Positions 61,447 to 64,000 of a stretch of DNA of 64,000 nt are shown piece after piece. The notes under the pieces are model-generated. The model was given only the letters and a program-made list of their open reading frames with translations. It was not told the origin of the DNA and made no database searches. How positions within the stretch are numbered: position 1 is the first letter of the stretch; each line of letters opens with the position of its first letter. Made by a program: the position numbers and the translations under genes. Where the stretch lies: contig CANMPP010000002.1 of the NCBI GenBank assembly GCA_947499735.1, positions 248,001 through 312,000 of the forward strand. Direction: 5' to 3'. The DNA is from an uncultured Pelagimonas sp. Its GTDB lineage: Bacteria > Pseudomonadota > Alphaproteobacteria > Rhodobacterales > Rhodobacteraceae.

Positions 61447-61476
61447 AAAAAGCCGCCCCCTTTTCAGGGAGCGGCT
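61447..61476 (-). terminator. Intrinsic terminator of the BMP ABC locus
   Basis: AGCCGC-(C)-CCC and GGG-(A)-GCGGCT form a stem with a TTTTCA loop, followed on the - strand by TTTTTGTTT. It lies 26 bases past the stop at 61502 and may also end the KAP transcript. Confidence 0.85.
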
Positions 61477-61501
61477 GTGGTATTCCAACGAATGCGTCAG
61501 A

Positions 61502-62575
61502 TCAGTTTGGGATCTCTGATGTGATGCCTTCAATGTAGAAATTCATGCCCAGCAGGTCGCCGATTGGGGCGACTTCGCCTTCTGCCAGCCAGACAGAGCC
61601 GTCGGCTTTGTTGATTGGGCCGGTGAACGGGTGGTATTCGCCTGCACCGATTGCGTCTTTCATCGCCAATGCTTCGGCTTTGACCTCGGCAGGGACCGCG
61701 TCGGTGATTTCACCAATGCCAACCATGCCAGTGTCAATGCCGCCCCATGTGTCGACAGTTTCCCATGTTCCATCGATCACCGCTTGAACGCGTTCGATGT
61801 AGTAGGGTGCCCAGTTGTCGATGATTGAGGACACGCGTGGCATGGGGCCGTAATCCGCCATATCGGACGCCTGACCAAATGTGATAACGTTTCCAGCTTC
61901 TTGTGCTGCCGCTTGTGGCGCGGTTGAATCGGTGTGTTGAAGAACAACGTCTACGCCGTTTTCGATCAAGGCGCGGGCTGCGTCTGCTTCTTTGGCTGGA
62001 TCAAACCACGTGTAGACCCATACGACGTTCATTTCGACATCTGGGTTCACCTTTTTGGCGTGCAGATAGGCCGAGTTGATGCCGCGGATGACTTCTGGGA
62101 TTGGGAAGGACGCGATATAGCCGATTTTGTTCGACTTGGTCATGTTGCCAGCGATGTGGCCTTGAATTGCGCGGCCTTCATAGAAACGCGAGGAATAGGT
62201 CGCTACGTTCTCTGCGGATTTATAACCAGTGGCGTGTTCGAATTTCACGTCTGGGAATTTTGCAGCCACTTCCAGCGTTGGATCCATGTAGCCGAAAGAT
62301 GTCGTGAAGATGATGTCGGCACCAGATAGCGCCATCTGTGTGATGGCGCGTACGGCGTCTGCGCCTTCAGGCACGTTTTCCTGGTAGATTGTTTCAACCT
62401 TGTCACCCAGCGCTTCTTCAACGGCCAAACGACCTTTGTCATGCTCATATGTCCAGCCGCCATCGCCCACAGGACCAACATAGACAAAGCCCGCTTTGAC
62501 TGGATCATCGGCAAAAACGGTTGTCGCGGCCAGTGTGGCGGCGGCAACGGATGCAAAAAGTGTTCTGCGGTTCAT
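61502..62575 (-). CDS. BMP-family ABC transporter substrate-binding protein (nucleoside type)
   Basis: 357 residues from ATG 62575 (GGGAGA upstream); the longer in-frame extension has no RBS. Signal peptide about 1-22 (RRTLFASVAAATLAATTVFA). The Bmp/PnrA domain shows KAGFVYVGPVGDGGWTYEHDKGRLAVEE, FTTSFGYMDPTLEVAAKFPDVKFEHATGYKSAENVATY, NKIGYIASFPIPEVIRGINSAYL and TDSTAPQAAA. Such proteins bind purine nucleosides or related bases for import. The permease is encoded upstream beyond a channel gene. Confidence 0.93.
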   Translation of the reverse strand: MNRRTLFASVAAATLAATTVFADDPVKAGFVYVGPVGDGGWTYEHDKGRLAVEEALGDKVETIYQENVPEGADAVRAITQMALSGADIIFTTSFGYMDPTLEVAAKFPDVKFEHATGYKSAENVATYSSRFYEGRAIQGHIAGNMTKSNKIGYIASFPIPEVIRGINSAYLHAKKVNPDVEMNVVWVYTWFDPAKEADAARALIENGVDVVLQHTDSTAPQAAAQEAGNVITFGQASDMADYGPMPRVSSIIDNWAPYYIERVQAVIDGTWETVDTWGGIDTGMVGIGEITDAVPAEVKAEALAMKDAIGAGEYHPFTGPINKADGSVWLAEGEVAPIGDLLGMNFYIEGITSEIPN

Positions 62576-62576
62576 A

Positions 62577-63353
62577 TTAGGTATCTCCCTGATATTTTGG
62601 CTGCGTTTCGTCATGTTGTGCAGCGCGATTTGTTTTATTGTCTGTTCTGTCTGACGGGTTCAGCAGGGCTGCTGTTATCAATCCTGCTGGGATCGCCACA
62701 ATCCCTAATCCAATTAAGAGAATAAAGCTGGTGAAAACGCGACCGCCCAGTGTAATGGGGGCCGCATCGCCATAGCCCACTGTCGTGAGCGTCACGATGG
62801 CCCACCAGATCGATTGAGGGATCGAGCCGAAAACGTCTGGCTGCGCTGAGCGTTCGAAATGATATATCCCGACGGCCGCCAGAAACAGTACGATTGATGA
62901 CAGTGCGACAAAGACGATCAGGTCTTCGCGGATTGACAGCAAGGCATGCGCGAATTTGTCGATCGCTTTGTTCATTCTGCCCAGGTGCAAGAGGCGCAAG
63001 GCGCGAAAGATATGCAGTATTCTGAGAACGGCGCTGTCTGGCCAAAGCAGTGTGACCATTGGGAGGATCGATAGGAAATCGATAATGCCCCAAAAGCTGA
63101 ACACATATCGCAACCGGTTTTCGGCGCTCCAGACCCGGATTCCATATTCTACAGCGAATAGGATGGATAGGGTGACGTTCAGCACGAACAAAGCAGTCCT
63201 GGCCTTGGGCGACAGATCGGGCACGGTTTGAATGGTCAAAACCGTGATGGAAATTAGGATTGCGCCGTAAAGTAGGATCAGCGGCAGGCGCCCTAAAAAG
63301 GAGTCCGCGCCATTTAGGGCCAATTGCGTCCGAGCGCGAAAAGTTTTTTGCAT
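62577..63353 (-). CDS. Voltage-gated potassium-channel-like ion transporter
   Basis: 258 residues with six membrane segments. S4 helix has spaced basic residues (VLRILHIFRALRLLHLGR, about 110-127), and the pore loop has the K+ selectivity filter TVGYGD in AIVTLTTVGYGDAAPITLGGR (about 188-208). N-terminal cytoplasmic tail is basic; the C-terminal tail is Asp/Asn/Gln-rich without a nucleotide-binding domain. It is likely a Kv-like channel in the inner membrane. The stop lies one base before the BMP start region, so the gene is nested in that transport locus. Confidence 0.93.
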   Translation of the reverse strand: MQKTFRARTQLALNGADSFLGRLPLILLYGAILISITVLTIQTVPDLSPKARTALFVLNVTLSILFAVEYGIRVWSAENRLRYVFSFWGIIDFLSILPMVTLLWPDSAVLRILHIFRALRLLHLGRMNKAIDKFAHALLSIREDLIVFVALSSIVLFLAAVGIYHFERSAQPDVFGSIPQSIWWAIVTLTTVGYGDAAPITLGGRVFTSFILLIGLGIVAIPAGLITAALLNPSDRTDNKTNRAAQHDETQPKYQGDT

Positions 63354-63381
63354 GACTTAACCCAAGCACGTGTCGCAAATC

Positions 63382-64000
63382 TTAGTTAGAAGCATGGAAA
63401 GCACGGCCCAATGCGGCAGGAGCACCATGGGCCCCTTTGGCCGAGATAATGACCAGAACGAGAATGGTGATCAAGTAGGGCGACGCAGAAAGCAGCGCGA
63501 CGGGCACCTGCGCCCCTGCGGCTTGCAGGTTCAGTTGCAAAACGGTGATGCCCCCGAAAAGGTACGCCCCAACCGCCACGCGGCCAGCACGCCATGAGGC
63601 GAAAACAACAATCGCCAATGCGATCCATCCAGCGCCTGCGGTCATGCCTTCTGTCCATTGCGGCACGCGCACCAAGCTTAGATATGCGCCGCCAAGGCCG
63701 GCACAGGCGCCGCCGAACATAATCGCCATGACGCGGACATTTACGACCTTATAGCCAAGTGCATGCGCGCTATCTGCGCTTTCACCGACTGCGCGCAGGA
63801 TCAGCCCGGCGCGCGTGTATTTCAGAAACGCCCAGACAGCCGCGACAAGTGCGAGCGAAAAATAGACCATGATGTCATGGCTCAGCAGCATGGGACCAAT
63901 CACGGGAATGTCGGACAAGATCGGGATGTCGAGTTTTGGCAAGGTCGGGGATTTGATCCCTTCATAGGGTTTGCCGATCAGCGATGATAGACCCAGCCCA
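63382..64000 (-). CDS. Nucleoside-type ABC transporter permease (partial, runs off the window)
   Basis: At least 206 codons; the frame continues past 64000 (GLSSLIGKPYEGIKSPTLPK), so the real start is outside. BPD_transp_2 pattern with FLKYTRAGLILRAVGESADSAHALGYKVVNVRVMAIMFGGACAGLGGAYLSL, as in YufQ/BmpB-type nucleoside permeases. Expect six to eight helices in the whole protein. First visible gene of the permease-channel-BMP order, with 28 bases before the channel gene. Confidence 0.93.
   Translation of the reverse strand, partial: GLGLSSLIGKPYEGIKSPTLPKLDIPILSDIPVIGPMLLSHDIMVYFSLALVAAVWAFLKYTRAGLILRAVGESADSAHALGYKVVNVRVMAIMFGGACAGLGGAYLSLVRVPQWTEGMTAGAGWIALAIVVFASWRAGRVAVGAYLFGGITVLQLNLQAAGAQVPVALLSASPYLITILVLVIISAKGAHGAPAALGRAFHASN

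Noticed and set aside
61934-62329. 131-residue + strand frame opposite the BMP gene
   Set aside because: Phe/Gly/Asp-rich shadow without any domain or RBS; the opposite strand carries a clear BMP protein.
1-64000. CRISPR array, prophage, restriction-modification, toxin-antitoxin or secondary-metabolite cluster
   Set aside because: No regularly spaced repeats, phage structural genes, paired methylase-nuclease genes, toxin-antitoxin pairs or biosynthetic enzymes were seen.

Overview
The window is chromosomal DNA from an alphaproteobacterium, most likely a marine Rhodobacteraceae (Roseobacter-group) species. This is inferred from protein character and gene order: pdxJ...acpS-lepB, then rnc and era-DUF1491-recO; rpoZ-RSH-DUF2062; gpmI-EnvC-like-ctpA; alpha-type CtpA, RecO and DUF1491. 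I cannot name a genus. No rRNA, tRNA, CRISPR array, prophage or complete insertion sequence was seen. Most of the window is housekeeping, cut by a few AT-richer accessory patches.

Layout. 1-9 kb: 3' end of carB, a small sulfotransferase-like gene behind a perfect 18-bp inverted repeat that runs into its ribosome-binding site, gpmI, an EnvC-like factor, ctpA, aroC and map. 9-19.5 kb: rsmD with a ferredoxin-reductase-like flavoprotein, a Prx5-type peroxiredoxin, an operon RidA / glycerophosphodiesterase / FemAB-like / phhB, a type I secretion ABC-HlyD pair with no visible substrate, and mlaA-mlaC. 19.5-24 kb: a class A penicillin-binding protein and glnK-amtB, then a dodecin gene broken by two in-frame stops. 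24-32 kb: an FCD/GntR regulator with a candidate operator, a DUF3179 protein, a TetR regulator, a TPR-sulfotransferase, moaE-moaD-pgsA, a META-domain lipoprotein and recO.

32-38 kb carries era, rnc, lepB, acpS and pdxJ with two membrane-protein genes inserted between pdxJ and acpS. 38-45 kb looks like a self-contained phosphodiester utilisation locus: a GpdQ-like metallophosphodiesterase, a LysR regulator, a Ugp-type ABC transporter and a TIM-barrel isomerase-like enzyme. 45-53 kb holds DUF2062, the (p)ppGpp synthetase/hydrolase, rpoZ, an unusually long (about 775 bp) structured AT-rich gap, a NYN-domain protein, ispH, a VOC protein, a methyltransferase, rnhA and a TRIC/YadS channel.

53-64 kb is the most accessory part: an unrecognised exported protein with AT-rich codons, an ECF42-type sigma factor with its DGPF/YCII partner, an MFS transporter, an ArsB/NhaD-type transporter with a CBS-domain partner, a KAP-family P-loop NTPase gene interrupted by a single in-frame TAA, and a BMP (nucleoside-type) ABC uptake locus that includes a Kv-like potassium channel gene. 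The items most worth follow-up are the interrupted KAP NTPase, the dodecin pseudogene, the RBS-masking palindrome, the GpdQ-Ugp locus, the channel inside the BMP locus and the rpoZ-NYN gap. I did not find a system I can confidently call entirely new.
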